Assembly: GCA_028282325.1 (NCBI GenBank)
Contig: JANQID010000140.1
Location: 17,023-81,022, forward strand
Source of the DNA: Chloroflexaceae bacterium
GTDB taxonomy: Bacteria; Chloroflexota; Chloroflexia; Chloroflexales; Chloroflexaceae
Reading direction: 5' to 3'
DNA: 64,000 nt
The translations under genes and the position numbers were made by a program. Below, piece by piece: positions 63,914-64,000 of the stretch. Positions within the stretch are counted from its first letter, which is position 1; each line of letters opens with the position of its first letter. The notes beneath the pieces are model-generated. The model did no database searches. It saw only the letters and a program-made list of their open reading frames with translations, and had not been told where the DNA came from.

Positions 63914-64000
63914 CTATGCGGCGCGACGGTCAATCGTGGTCCCGGCCGGGGCGTGCTGGCGGCGTTGCTCCGCCGACCAGTTCGGGCGGTCGAGGTCGGC
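63914..64000 (-). CDS. Possible 3' end of an unidentified minus-strand gene
   Basis: The minus strand is open from the right edge to a TAG at 63914-63916 and encodes ADLDRPNWSAEQRRQHAPAG followed by a short basic tail. The composition looks protein-like, but only 28 residues are visible and I do not recognise a family. The region from 63809 to 63913 holds nothing I can identify. Confidence 0.25.
   Translation of the reverse strand, partial: ADLDRPNWSAEQRRQHAPAGTTIDRRAA

Overview
The window looks like chromosome from a member of the Chloroflexota (class Chloroflexia or a relative). This is inferred from protein character, not from a marker gene: a Ser/Thr kinase with extracellular TPRs, a ManC-phosphomannomutase fusion, paired GlgC genes, a phosphoribulokinase-like kinase, a ChlI-ChlD fusion, an H-D fused nitrogenase-like protein, and relics of caspase-like genes. 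Base composition is moderate in the first ~21.8 kb. It is visibly more GC-rich from ~22 kb, and strongly so from 48.4 to 63.7 kb.

Layout. 0-6.2 kb (minus): 5' part of rpsB, an N-terminally truncated thiol peroxidase, a PASTA-less PknB-type kinase with TPRs, and a mannose-1-P guanylyltransferase/phosphomannomutase fusion. 6.4 kb: tRNA-Leu(UAG) with a clear sigma70 promoter. 6.8-11.8 kb: MarR regulator plus ABC exporter, then Lon. 11.9-18.5 kb: a MITE-like element, then an S-box (SAM-I) riboswitch heading mtnA, a MetE-core-like protein, an adenosine-kinase-like PfkB protein, ahcY and metK, i.e. a SAM/methylthioadenosine recycling cluster. 18.5-26.6 kb: phosphoribulokinase-like kinase, secreted metalloprotease, Tat-exported glucosaminidase-like protein, MagIII-like glycosylase, glycogen phosphorylase, and a collapsed rtcB remnant. 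26.7-29 kb: glycosyltransferase plus polyprenyl-phosphate sugar transferase. 29.05-29.44 kb: a promoter and terminator bracketing a possible small RNA. 29.7-39.9 kb: arginine-decarboxylase-like enzyme, OmpR regulator and histidine kinase, a cysteine-less radical-SAM-like protein, an RlmI-like methyltransferase and two GlgC paralogues, one with a degraded catalytic signature. 40.2-41.0 kb: decayed caspase-associated mini-genes. 41-48 kb: orphan histidine kinase, L,D-transpeptidase, DUF2085 protein, Rrf2 regulator, VWA protein and MoxR ATPase.

The most unusual part is 48.4-63.7 kb, a vitamin B12-responsive island. Three near-identical cobalamin riboswitches, each with the same extended -10 promoter and the same terminator loop, control (1) a nitrogenase-like H-D fusion, a K-like partner and a zinc-site-bearing MetE-core protein; (2) a lone TIM-barrel protein; (3) a small protein, a BtuF/BtuC/BtuD-like transporter, PduO adenosyltransferase and a ChlI-ChlD chelatase-type protein. 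Between units 1 and 2 lies a decayed second B12/iron transport locus: a truncated riboswitch of another subtype, a 3' BtuF-like fragment and a twice-frameshifted ATPase. A bacterioferritin C-terminal relic lies between units 2 and 3.

Working idea (inference). The first unit is a B12-starvation operon that links a [4Fe-4S] nitrogenase-like reductase to methionine formation or to corrinoid/tetrapyrrole metabolism. A second MetE-core paralogue, without the zinc ligands, sits in the SAM-riboswitch cluster, so the window holds both a SAM-sensing and a B12-sensing copy of the family.
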